Of a stretch of DNA of 64,000 nt, positions 9,941-17,606 are shown in pieces. The notes under the pieces were generated by a model that worked only from the letters and a program-made list of their open reading frames with translations, had not been told where the DNA came from and did no database searches. The position numbers were made by a program, and so were the translations under genes. The DNA lies in contig CACJRN010000003.1 of NCBI GenBank assembly GCA_902595845.1, positions 62,001-126,000 of the forward strand. Direction: 5' to 3'. Each line of letters begins with the position of its first letter. Position 1 is the stretch's first letter. The stretch comes from an uncultured Gammaproteobacteria bacterium. Its GTDB lineage: Bacteria; Pseudomonadota; Gammaproteobacteria; Steroidobacterales; UBA11654.

Positions 9941-10312
9941 TCAAATTCTCATTAGTGAAATAAAAGTAATTACAATTGCGGCTAGCCTGATTGTTCTTAC
10001 AACATATAAAATCGTGGTTTGTGTGGACTTAGATTCAACATAATCCTCGGCAATCACTTGAAGCCCAAGTTCTGAATGATACAAAGTATAGAGCAGTGTG
10101 AGTGCGAGTAGAACAGAATTGAGTGGCTGAGCCATCCATTGTTGAATCTCATTTATTCCGGCATCATTCAGACTGAAAAGTAGCTGAAAAATGAACCAAT
10201 AACCAAGCAAGAAAAGAGCAATGGAGGAAGAGCGTTGACTCTTCCAGTGTTCACTGTGATGCTCAAATCCAGCAATACCAAAAAGTCTTCTTATTTTGAT
10301 CACCACACCCAT
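9941..10312 (-). CDS. sdhD: Succinate dehydrogenase membrane anchor SdhD
   Basis: Small hydrophobic anchor subunit of complex II with three predicted membrane helices; the conserved [14 protein letters not shown] segment carries the heme-region histidine and the Asp-Tyr pair typical of SdhD. I take the ATG at 10312, which shares its A with the sdhC stop (TGATG), giving 123 residues, close to the 115 of E. coli. A reading frame extending upstream to 10357 would overlap sdhC and add 15 unlikely residues. Confidence 0.9.
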   Translation of the reverse strand: MGVVIKIRRLFGIAGFEHHSEHWKSQRSSSIALFLLGYWFIFQLLFSLNDAGINEIQQWMAQPLNSVLLALTLLYTLYHSELGLQVIAEDYVESKSTQTTILYVVRTIRLAAIVITFISLMRI

Positions 10313-10686
10313 CAGATAAACCACCAAAATAATGCTGTAAGAATAAATGTTAGGCAAACAATCAATATGCCTGAATTCATCACTTGGTTTGGCTCAAATC
10401 CCTTTCCAATATCCCAAGCTAAGTGTCGAATTCCATTTAGAGAGTGATAAAAGAAAACAAATGTTAAGCCCACAAGCATCAACCTGATGAGGTTATGATC
10501 CAATATTGAAAAAATGACTTGTGAAAATGATCCGCCAAAAGCAATTGCTGCAATCCATAGAGACAGAAATAGTCCGCCAAAATAAAGTATGACTCCAGAC
10601 ATTCTATGAATAATAGAAAGTGTATTGGTCACTTGCCAACGATATACACTTAAATGAGGTGATAGCGGTCTTGTTTCTTTTGTCAT
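10312..10686 (-). CDS. sdhC: Succinate dehydrogenase cytochrome b556 subunit SdhC
   Basis: The 124-residue anchor with SIIHRMSGVIL, which contains the quinone-site Ser and Arg, and FFYHSLNGIRHLAWD, where H81 matches the heme ligand of E. coli SdhC. Three membrane helices are apparent. First gene of sdhC-D-A-B-E; the 92-nt spacer to divergent ygfZ must hold its promoter. A TATAAT (minus strand, 10718 to 10713) is a candidate -10 but no good -35 is visible. Confidence 0.95.
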   Translation of the reverse strand: MTKETRPLSPHLSVYRWQVTNTLSIIHRMSGVILYFGGLFLSLWIAAIAFGGSFSQVIFSILDHNLIRLMLVGLTFVFFYHSLNGIRHLAWDIGKGFEPNQVMNSGILIVCLTFILTALFWWFI

Positions 10687-10734
10687 CTATTTGGTATGTT
10701 TTTTGCTGATCAATTATACTTTATCTTATGGGTC

Positions 10735-10756
10735 CGAACACCTAAATTTATGTTCG
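10735..10756. promoter_or_regulatory. Dyad in the sdhC-ygfZ divergent promoter
   Basis: CGAACA and TGTTCG are separated by 10 nt, whose centre TAAATTTA is itself palindromic. It lies between the divergent sdh operon and ygfZ, upstream of the candidate sdh -10. It looks like a site for a dimeric regulator, but I cannot name one; the spacing does not fit LexA. Confidence 0.35.
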
Positions 10757-10778
10757 TAAGGAGCAAGCACAAAGATTT

Positions 10779-11567
10779 ATGAAACATCTAGAACATCTAT
10801 CGATCATCAATATAGCCGGCGAGGATGCGGATGAGTTTCTTCAAGGTCAAATGACACAAGACACGCAATCAATCAATGATGGTTTATTTCATCTGACATC
10901 CTTTTGCAATGTTCAAGGTCGTGTCATATCAACTGGATTGATTCATCGTTCAGAAGACCTATTCAGGCTAATTCTAAACATAGATTTAAGAGATGAGCTA
11001 TCCATTCATTTGCAGAAGTATATTTTAAGATCAAAAGTTAATATTCAGACCAGCGAAGAATTGATCTTTGGTATTCATCAAAAAGACATCAGAAACAATG
11101 AAGAAGAATATATAAGCTTGTCAAATGATCCTCAGAGGTCAGTTTTTATATCAAATAATCCGCCTGAAGATGTAGATCAAACTATTTCAAGTGATGATTG
11201 GGTTGAATGCGATATAAATACCATGATTCCTATCATCTCAAATGAAAGCTCGTTGCAATACATACCACAGATGTTGAACTTAGATGAATTAAAGGGAGTT
11301 AGCTTTTCTAAGGGCTGTTACACAGGTCAAGAAGTGGTAGCAAGGGTTCAGCACAGAGGCAAGGTTAAAAAAAGAATGTATAAAATCAGTATTAAAGAAA
11401 CTGATTTAGTTACTCCGCATAGTCAAATCATGGATCAAACAAAACCTGTGGGTAATATTGTCATATCAAAAGAAATTGCAAATGACTGTATTTGCTTGGC
11501 CGTAATCAATCAAGTTGATTCATCTAGTGAACTAACAGTAAATGAAAAAAGCATAGAGTTATTGTAG
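10779..11567 (+). CDS. ygfZ: YgfZ, folate-dependent Fe-S protein maintenance factor
   Basis: GcvT-like protein that supports synthesis or repair of certain Fe-S enzymes and links to tRNA thiomethylation. The hallmark motif KGCYTGQEVVARVQHRGK is present around residue 186, and the N-terminal DEFLQGQMTQD matches the family. The 262 residues are shorter than E. coli YgfZ (326). Divergent from sdhCDAB-sdhE; in E. coli ygfZ also sits next to the sdhE homologue, so the association with succinate dehydrogenase is conserved although the arrangement differs. Confidence 0.93.
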   Translation: MKHLEHLSIINIAGEDADEFLQGQMTQDTQSINDGLFHLTSFCNVQGRVISTGLIHRSEDLFRLILNIDLRDELSIHLQKYILRSKVNIQTSEELIFGIHQKDIRNNEEEYISLSNDPQRSVFISNNPPEDVDQTISSDDWVECDINTMIPIISNESSLQYIPQMLNLDELKGVSFSKGCYTGQEVVARVQHRGKVKKRMYKISIKETDLVTPHSQIMDQTKPVGNIVISKEIANDCICLAVINQVDSSSELTVNEKSIELL

Positions 11568-11588
11568 CTGCCATTCCCACTCAATGAA

Positions 11589-12191
11589 TCAATCAGAGCA
11601 GATTGAAAAATCACCCCAAGCTGAATACATGGGTTGATGCTTGAATATAATATTTCTAGAGTAATTCCTGTTCTCGGTTATTGCCCACTCCGCTCTATTG
11701 CTGTATTTCTCAACATGATCCCACCAAATATATGGATTACTACCTTCTCCCTCTGCCAAGGCTTTATCTCTGTTCAACCAAGTCAGTCCGCCGTTGTAGG
11801 AACTCAGAATCATGGCCCATTGATTGCACTCATCAATGGATTCAATTCTTTGATTCAGCCAACTGTTATAAAGCAGCATCGCTCTCATCGACCAGATAGG
11901 ATTAAAGACATTTGCTCTTTTTAATTCTGGGAAAATCTCAATCATCCATTCAGCTGTACTGTCAGTAAATTGTGTTAATCCCTTTGCATACTTACTTTTA
12001 GCCAAATGGTTCCAAGTGCTTTCTTGGTGAATTTGTGAGGCAAACAAAGGTATTGGTGCATCCAGACCCCAAATGATTCTGGAATGTCTAATGAGTTCTC
12101 TTTTGTACTTCAAGCTCTCTCGAGGTACTTCTGCAATCGATTCAGGAACCGCAATAAATGTTAGTATTAATGCGATACCGAAGATTCGCAT
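11589..12191 (-). CDS. Phage-type lytic transglycosylase (SLT domain), endolysin-like
   Basis: A 200-residue exported murein hydrolase. Signal peptide at about residues 1-20, then a lysozyme-like SLT domain: catalytic glutamate E57 in ASQIHQESTWN, followed by AKGLTQFTDSTAEWM and LSSYNGGLTWL. The C-terminal NRNYSRNIIFKHQPMYSAWG block is what I recognise from prophage and integrative-element endolysins of Pseudomonas relatives. Its ATG overlaps the stop of the holin-like gene (TAATG), so the two form a coupled lysis-cassette-like pair. No other phage structural genes are nearby. It could instead be a host enzyme for peptidoglycan remodelling. Confidence 0.8.
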   Translation of the reverse strand: MRIFGIALILTFIAVPESIAEVPRESLKYKRELIRHSRIIWGLDAPIPLFASQIHQESTWNHLAKSKYAKGLTQFTDSTAEWMIEIFPELKRANVFNPIWSMRAMLLYNSWLNQRIESIDECNQWAMILSSYNGGLTWLNRDKALAEGEGSNPYIWWDHVEKYSNRAEWAITENRNYSRNIIFKHQPMYSAWGDFSICSD

Positions 12192-12475
12192 TAAAGTGCC
12201 ATTGAGAAACCGAGAATGGTTCCAAAAATTATTATTGCCCTCCTGATTGCAATCGATGCCCTGATGATTGGATCTGTCTCCGTCTTATCAACCACGCCAG
12301 GTCTCATGTGAGGAAAAAGCAAGTAATCGATCCAATATCCAAGGATTGCTGCCAAAGAAACAAGACTGGCTTTGAAAATGATGACAGGTATTTGGGCTGG
12401 ACTGATTAGGAAAACAGCACCGAGTAAAAGTATTGCTACCAATACAAAAATAGATCTATTCATTGGGTTTTGCAT
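12191..12475 (-). CDS. Putative holin-like small membrane protein
   Basis: A 94-residue protein with hydrophobic stretches at about 8-25, 30-53 and 76-94, so two or three membrane helices. The segment ILGYWIDYLLFPHMRPG resembles the conserved core of a putative phage holin family often found just before an SLT endolysin. Good Shine-Dalgarno GGAG 5 nt before the ATG. Overlaps the endolysin-like gene by one base and lies 31 nt after lysS on the same strand. Holin activity is inferred from family resemblance and gene order. Confidence 0.65.
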   Translation of the reverse strand: MQNPMNRSIFVLVAILLLGAVFLISPAQIPVIIFKASLVSLAAILGYWIDYLLFPHMRPGVVDKTETDPIIRASIAIRRAIIIFGTILGFSMAL

Positions 12476-12506
12476 TTTTTCTCCAAATAAAAAGTGTTTT
12501 AAATCG

Positions 12507-14000
12507 TTATTTCGACCTCATGTGAGGAAAAAGTAGCACGTCACGAATTGACGCTTGATTTGAGAAAAGCATCACAAGTCTATCTATACCAACCCCTAAG
12601 CCAGCAGTAGGAGGCATACCATACTCAAGTGCTTCAATATAATCCTGATCAAAAAACATTGCTTCGTCATCTCCCCCATCTCTGGCTTTGACCTGATCTT
12701 CAAAGCGTTCAGCCTGATCATCAGGATCATTTAACTCTTGAAATCCATTTGCTAATTCTCTGCCCATTATAAAAAATTCAAAACGATCTACGATCCAAGG
12801 ATCATCATCATTCGCTCTTGAAAGTGGAGAGATTTCTCTGGGGTAAGACGTAATGTAAGTGGGTTGTTGGAGTTGATGTTCCACTGTCTTTTCAAAAATC
12901 TCAAATAAAATCTTTCCAGCGCCAGCATCATTTTCGACTGAGATATCTATGCCTTCAGCAAATGATCTCAGATATCCAGCATCTCTGACTTTTTCTTTAT
13001 CTAATTCTGGATTGTATTTTAAAACTGACTCCTCCATGGTGAGTCTCTGAAAATGGCCTGTAAAATCGATCGTTTCTCCTTGATATTCGATCTTGTCAGA
13101 CCCAAATAATTCTTGAGAAATCGCCCTCATCATATCCTCAATCATGTTCATGAGAAAATCTGGCGTTTCATGAGCAACATATAGTTCCAACATGGTGAAT
13201 TCAGGGTTATGCTGTGTAGAAACTCCCTCATTTCTAAATGAGCGATTGATTTCATAGACACGATCAAAGCCACCCACTGTAAGACGCTTTAAATAGAGTT
13301 CGGGCGCAATTCTCAAATAGAAATCTTGATCGAGTGTATTGTGATGAGTGATGAATGGTCTCGCAACTGCTCCACCTGGTATCGGATGCATCATTGGAGT
13401 TTCAACTTCCATCATATCTAGATCATTTAGAAAAGATCTTATCTGGGTAACGACTTTTGACCTGATCTTGAATACCTCAGCACTCTCCTCTGACATCATG
13501 AGGTCTAAATACCTTCTCCTATAGCGAATCTCGGTATCAGTCAATCCATGGTATTTTTCAGGCAATGGTCTGAGAGACTTGCTGAGAAGAACAAGCTCCT
13601 TCACATTCAGTGTTAATTCATCTGTTTTGGTTCGAAAGAGCGAGCCTCTTACCCAAACGATGTCTCCAACATCCATTGTTTTAAAGCTTTCATAAGAGTC
13701 ATCGCCCAGATCAGAATTGCTCAAAAAAACTTGGATCGATCCCTTTCCATCTTTGATTCGAGAGAAACTGGACTTTCCCATGACTCTTTTTGCCATCATT
13801 CGACCAGCGATTGAGAATTCTCTATCAATACCCTCAAGGTCCTCTTTTTTCATCGAGTCATACTCATCGATGATTGAAGCAGTAGATGAGTTAATTTTTA
13901 TCGTGGATGGATAGTTAAAACCGCCCTCTCTGAGGCTATTGAGTTTTTCTCTTCTCTCATCGACTAATCGATTGTCACTTTTTGAATTTTTATCTGACAT
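12507..14000 (-). CDS. lysS: Lysine--tRNA ligase (class II)
   Basis: Charges tRNA-Lys. The 497 residues contain an N-terminal OB-fold anticodon domain (SIAGRMMAKRVMGKSSF), class II motif 2 (FRNEGVSTQHNPEFTMLE) and motif 3 (GVGIDRLVML near the C-terminus). Size agrees with E. coli LysS (505). Begins 4 nt after the prfB stop, the usual prfB-lysS pairing. Confidence 0.98.
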   Translation of the reverse strand: MSDKNSKSDNRLVDERREKLNSLREGGFNYPSTIKINSSTASIIDEYDSMKKEDLEGIDREFSIAGRMMAKRVMGKSSFSRIKDGKGSIQVFLSNSDLGDDSYESFKTMDVGDIVWVRGSLFRTKTDELTLNVKELVLLSKSLRPLPEKYHGLTDTEIRYRRRYLDLMMSEESAEVFKIRSKVVTQIRSFLNDLDMMEVETPMMHPIPGGAVARPFITHHNTLDQDFYLRIAPELYLKRLTVGGFDRVYEINRSFRNEGVSTQHNPEFTMLELYVAHETPDFLMNMIEDMMRAISQELFGSDKIEYQGETIDFTGHFQRLTMEESVLKYNPELDKEKVRDAGYLRSFAEGIDISVENDAGAGKILFEIFEKTVEHQLQQPTYITSYPREISPLSRANDDDPWIVDRFEFFIMGRELANGFQELNDPDDQAERFEDQVKARDGGDDEAMFFDQDYIEALEYGMPPTAGLGVGIDRLVMLFSNQASIRDVLLFPHMRSK

Positions 14001-14004
14001 CCAA

Positions 14005-15100
14005 CTAGACCCCCTGTTTCAAACTCGCTTCCAAGAATTGATTGATATTGCCATCCAGTATAGCTTCTGGGTTACTGGATTCAATTTGCGTTCGCAAATC
14101 TTTCACCCTCGATTGATCAAGAACATATGATCTGATCTGACTACCCCATCCAATATCCGCTTTGGTTTCTTCTACTGCTTGTGCTTGATCCAATTTCTTC
14201 TTGTATTCATGCTCATATAATTTAGCTCGTATTTGCTTCATTGCAGTGGCTTTATTCTTATGTTGGGATCGATCATTTTGACACTGAACAACAAGACCTG
14301 TTGGTACATGCGTAATCCTTACAGCAGATTCTGTTGTATTCACATGTTGACCACCAGCACCACTTGCTCGGTAAACGTCTATTCGTAAGTCACTTGGGTC
14401 AACATCAATCTCTATATCATCGTCAATTTCTGGTGAAACAAAGATCGCTGCAAAAGAGGTGTGTCTTCTATTTCCTGAATCAAAAGGTGATTTCCTGACC
14501 AATCTATGAACACCTGTCTCTGTTTTTAACCAGCCAAATGCAAACTCACCAGTGATATGAATTGTTGCACTCTTTATACCTGCAACCTCTCCAGGAGAGC
14601 TCTCAATCAATTCCGCATTAAAGTTATTAGATTCACAATATCTCAAATACATTCTGAGTAGCATATTTGCCCAGTCTTGCGCCTCCGTTCCGCCAGAACC
14701 TGCTTGAATATCTAGAAAAGCGCTGGATGAATCCATTTCACCTGAGAACATTCGTTGCTGTTCAAGTTTTGAAATTTCACCTTCACAGATATGAATCTCA
14801 TTCGTTAATTCCGTGAGAATCTCTTCGTCTTTCTCGGATATTGATAATTCCAATAAAACCTCAGAATCTTGAAGCCTCTGCTCTATGGAGCTAACCTGAT
14901 TCATTGTTTTCTCAAGCTGTGAACGCTCTTTGTTGAGTTCCTGGGACTTTTCTAGATCTTCCCAAACTGATGGGTCATTTAGAGCTTCAAGAATTTCTTG
15001 AAGTCTGACTTCCTTTTTTTCAAAGTCAAAGATACCCCCTGATCGAAGAGAATCGATCATTGAGTTCAGTCAGTTGAATTTTTAATTGAGACTCATCCAT
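14005..15100 (-). CDS. prfB: Peptide chain release factor 2 with programmed +1 frameshift
   Basis: RF2 terminates translation at UGA and UAA. The full gene is two segments: 24 codons from the ATG at 15100 to 15029, an in-frame TGA at 15028-15026, then the +1 frame from 15027 to 14005, for about 364 residues (E. coli 365). The shorter uninterrupted frame starting at 15060 is an artefact. Seen: tripeptide anticodon SPF in [15 protein letters not shown] and the catalytic GGQ in [15 protein letters not shown]. Starts 4 nt after the stop of the upstream nuclease gene and ends 4 nt before lysS. Confidence 0.96.
15025..15040 (-). promoter_or_regulatory. RF2 autoregulatory frameshift site
   Basis: The mRNA-sense sequence is AGG GGG TAT CTT TGA C, identical to the E. 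coli prfB site: an internal Shine-Dalgarno (AGGGGG) 3 nt upstream of the slippery CTT followed by the poor stop context TGAC. Low RF2 favours a shift from CUU to UUU and continued synthesis, so RF2 controls its own level. Confidence 0.97.
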
Positions 15101-15104
15101 GGCA

Positions 15105-15782
15105 TTAATCATTTGGATGTATTATGTCATATGATTTTCTTAAATCGATAAACTCTTGAATATAATCTGATGGCTTTTTAATAAATACCTGCACCTCAAG
15201 GTTTTCTACTGCAATGGCAATCACAATTTGATTAATCTTTATTCCTGTTCTTTCCTCATACATTGCGGCATAGGCTGATGATTGAAGATAATAACCTTTA
15301 ATCCAATTGTCTCTTTTTGGTTTTGAGCTGGTTTTAAAATCTATGATTGATGGAATACCATCCCATTCTGCAATGAGGTCTACCCTTCCACCAACTCTGA
15401 GTTCATCACTATAAAGCGGCGCTTCGACTGCGTTAATGACTCCCAACTTTCTATCAAGAACCGCAGATAACCTCTCAAACATCAACTGTGGTGTTGATTT
15501 CTTTTCATCAAATAAGCTTTGTTGCTCCTTAAGTTCATTCTTCACATACAGTTCAGCTAATTTATGAACTTCATTGCCTCTTGTGGTTGCAGCTCTGGTG
15601 ATTTCATCTGCGACTTTCTCTCCAACTCTCATTCTCCAAGCCTGTATATCATCTTTTGATAAAATCCCAACAACAGTCGTCACCGAAGGATATGACAAGC
15701 CATCTGGTGTATCGTAGAATCTACGACCATCGACTGTTTTTGAATTCAGCTCATCTAAATTAACTAGGTCGAGTTCAAACAT
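15105..15782 (-). CDS. PD-(D/E)XK exonuclease, phage / MGME1-like
   Basis: A 225-residue nuclease starting at the ATG at 15782, which has AAGAGA upstream; a longer frame to 15821 adds 13 residues. Visible: YPSVTTVVGIL near residue 31, RGNEVHKLAELY near 69, the catalytic core GGRVDLIAEW (D135), IIDFKTSSKPK (D148, K150) and YLQSSAYAAMYEE. This arrangement is that of Cas4/RecB-type nucleases and is closest in feel to the MGME1-like exonucleases of marine phages and mitochondria. Separated from prfB by 4 nt, so probably co-transcribed with prfB-lysS. Substrate, and whether it is phage-derived, are inferred. Confidence 0.75.
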   Translation of the reverse strand: MFELDLVNLDELNSKTVDGRRFYDTPDGLSYPSVTTVVGILSKDDIQAWRMRVGEKVADEITRAATTRGNEVHKLAELYVKNELKEQQSLFDEKKSTPQLMFERLSAVLDRKLGVINAVEAPLYSDELRVGGRVDLIAEWDGIPSIIDFKTSSKPKRDNWIKGYYLQSSAYAAMYEERTGIKINQIVIAIAVENLEVQVFIKKPSDYIQEFIDLRKSYDIIHPND

Positions 15783-15841
15783 GAAGATTTCTCTTATGGA
15801 TAAAAAATAATTTGAAGTCACTATGATAATCGATTTTAAAT

Positions 15842-16198
15842 ATGAATATGACTACTAACGCATTAATTGAAGAGAGAACTGAGACTAAGATAAAGTTCAA
15901 AGGAAAGTGGTATGAACAGAGTTTACTCATTCACGACAATAGTGCCATATCGCCATGGGATCATCCCAATGTTGATGAGATGACCATTGATGATTTTTCA
16001 TTCATCATTGAAAACAAATGTGAGCTTGTCCTTTTTGGCACGGGTAAGAATCAAGTCTTTCCATCTCTTTCAGTGATTACGCAATTACAGAAAATGAATA
16101 TTGGTATTGAAATTATGGATAGCAGAAGTGCTTGCAGAACATTCAATGTTCTCACTTCAGAATATCGAAATCCGACTGCTTTAATTGTAATTGACTGA
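15842..16198 (+). CDS. DUF498 / Mth938-domain protein
   Basis: A 118-residue protein of the Mth938/NDUFAF3-like superfamily. It shows the family core ELVLFGTGKNQVFPS in mid-protein and the end motif SRSACRTFNVLTSEYRNPTALIV. In mitochondria the related NDUFAF3 assists complex I assembly; bacterial members have no settled function. Divergent from the nuclease-prfB-lysS operon with a 59-nt spacer and convergent with the yqaA/surE genes. Confidence 0.85.
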   Translation: MNMTTNALIEERTETKIKFKGKWYEQSLLIHDNSAISPWDHPNVDEMTIDDFSFIIENKCELVLFGTGKNQVFPSLSVITQLQKMNIGIEIMDSRSACRTFNVLTSEYRNPTALIVID

Positions 16199-16199
16199 T

Positions 16200-16277
16200 T
16201 CAGTCTCTTGGTAATCTTGAAATCAAGAAATATACCGCCAAAAGTACAATGATGAATATTATGATTCTTGTAAGCAT
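16200..16277 (-). CDS. Possible 25-residue membrane peptide
   Basis: A small frame of 25 codons reading MLTRIIIFIIVLLAVYFLIS then a basic tail. It starts 1 nt after the yqaA stop (TAAGATG), which suggests translational coupling, and consists of one hydrophobic helix followed by RLPRD. No homologue is known to me. The coupling and composition support it; the short length and absent Shine-Dalgarno weaken it. Confidence 0.35.
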   Translation of the reverse strand: MLTRIIIFIIVLLAVYFLISRLPRD

Positions 16278-16278
16278 C

Positions 16279-16866
16279 TTAAAGCACAGACCATATGAGA
16301 CCTACAAGAAGAAGTGCCATGAAAAAGTAGCCTATCTTATCTGCGTGATCCATGATCTTATCAACCGCCATCTGACCACCCTTTTTCGAAGCATAAGCCA
16401 CAATAAAGAAACGTGCACCCCTTGAAATAATTGAAGCCAAAAGGAATAGAACTATATTCATCTTCATGCTACCAGCCATGATTGTGAATATTTTAAAGGG
16501 TATCACTGTGAATCCAGCAATCAGGATGACAGCAGAGCCCCATACTGTAAACCAATCTGTTGCTTGAGCATAGGCCTCCATTAAACCAATTGACTCTATG
16601 TAGGTCATGGCAAAGTCAATTGCAAAATATCCAATTAGGTAGCCCAATAATCCACCTATCACTGAACTGATTGTTGTCATGTAAGCATAGAAATAAGCTT
16701 TACTTGTATTCGCGATGGACATCGGAATCAATAAAGCATCTGGTGGAATGGGAATGATGAACCAGGCTTCAACAAAGCTCCATCCAAAAAGGAAATATAT
16801 GGCGCCTGGACGTGCAGATTGATCTAAAACAAAATTTATAATCTTTTTTGTGAGTTCTTGAAACAT
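16279..16866 (-). CDS. yqaA: YqaA family membrane protein (VTT/DedA superfamily)
   Basis: A 195-residue polytopic inner-membrane protein of the SNARE-associated/VTT (DedA) superfamily. Recognisable: FVEAWFIIPIPPDALLIPM near the N-terminus, the glycine-rich GGLLGYLIGYFA, and FTVIPFKIFTIMAGSM. Members of the superfamily influence lipid carrier or phospholipid flipping; this branch is uncharacterised. Its ATG directly follows the surE stop. In several gammaproteobacteria surE is followed by pcm, which is missing here. Confidence 0.88.
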   Translation of the reverse strand: MFQELTKKIINFVLDQSARPGAIYFLFGWSFVEAWFIIPIPPDALLIPMSIANTSKAYFYAYMTTISSVIGGLLGYLIGYFAIDFAMTYIESIGLMEAYAQATDWFTVWGSAVILIAGFTVIPFKIFTIMAGSMKMNIVLFLLASIISRGARFFIVAYASKKGGQMAVDKIMDHADKIGYFFMALLLVGLIWSVL

Positions 16867-17604
16867 CTATAACCAATTCTGAAATTCATCCATCGATTTA
16901 AAATCAGTAAAGTCAGTTTCCAGAGGTGTGATTGAAACTCTATTCTTTGAAATGGCATCGAAATCAGTTCCCTCTTCACCCAAAATAGGCTCTGGTGGAG
17001 GACCAACCCAATGTATCTCATTTCCATATGCATCCGTATTGATTCTGTCATTCTCAGGTAATTCTCTTCTACCTAAACGTGTCAGAGAGTATCCCTCTAT
17101 TTGCTCAATGGGTATATCTGGGACATTGATATTGAGTATCGATGAAGGATTGGGAAGCTTGTCTAATTTTTCTTCAATAATTTCACGCACAACTTCTACT
17201 GCTGTAGTGAAGTGATCAGGTTTTAAGTTAGTGATTGATACAGCCAAAGATGGGAAGGGATGAAATCGACCACCCATTGCCGCTCCAACTGTTCCTGAGT
17301 ACAAAACATCGTCTCCAAGATTTGCACCGTGATTAATACCGCTGATCAAAATATCAGGTGGACTCTTTAAAATTCTAGTAAGCGCCATGAATACGCAGTC
17401 TGCTGGTGTTCCATTTACATAAAAACCATTGTCCTTATATTTTCTAATCCTCAATGGATTTTTCAGCGTCAGTGAGCTACTGGCTCCACTGTGATTGTTT
17501 TCAGGTGCAACAATTGTTACATCACCTACCTCACTGAGCATTTCATCAAGCATCACGATGCCTTTAGAAAAATAGCCATCGTCATTTGTCAGTAATATCT
17601 TCAT
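16867..17604 (-). CDS. surE: 5'/3'-nucleotidase SurE
   Basis: Metal-dependent nucleotidase/exopolyphosphatase of the stationary-phase survival family. The N-terminal LLTNDDGYFSKGI metal motif, NNHSGASSSLT phosphate site and SGINHGANLGDDVLYSGTV signature are intact. 245 residues, like E. coli (253). It follows the enoyl-CoA hydratase gene by 2 nt. The usual neighbours ispD, ispF, truD and pcm are absent. Confidence 0.96.
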   Translation of the reverse strand: MKILLTNDDGYFSKGIVMLDEMLSEVGDVTIVAPENNHSGASSSLTLKNPLRIRKYKDNGFYVNGTPADCVFMALTRILKSPPDILISGINHGANLGDDVLYSGTVGAAMGGRFHPFPSLAVSITNLKPDHFTTAVEVVREIIEEKLDKLPNPSSILNINVPDIPIEQIEGYSLTRLGRRELPENDRINTDAYGNEIHWVGPPPEPILGEEGTDFDAISKNRVSITPLETDFTDFKSMDEFQNWL

Positions 17605-17606
17605 AG

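Noticed and set aside
10313-10357. SdhD starting upstream at 10357
   Set aside because: It would overlap sdhC and add an extra hydrophobic stretch; the TGATG at 10312 is the usual coupled start.
14005-15060. RF2 as a 351-residue protein starting at 15060
   Set aside because: The frame upstream of 15028 belongs to the zero frame ended by TGA at the frameshift site; the 15060 ATG lies inside the leader in the +1 frame. The true start is 15100.
11589-15782. A complete prophage around the holin, endolysin and nuclease genes
   Set aside because: No integrase, capsid, tail, terminase or repressor genes and no att-like repeats were seen; lysS and prfB are ordinary host genes.
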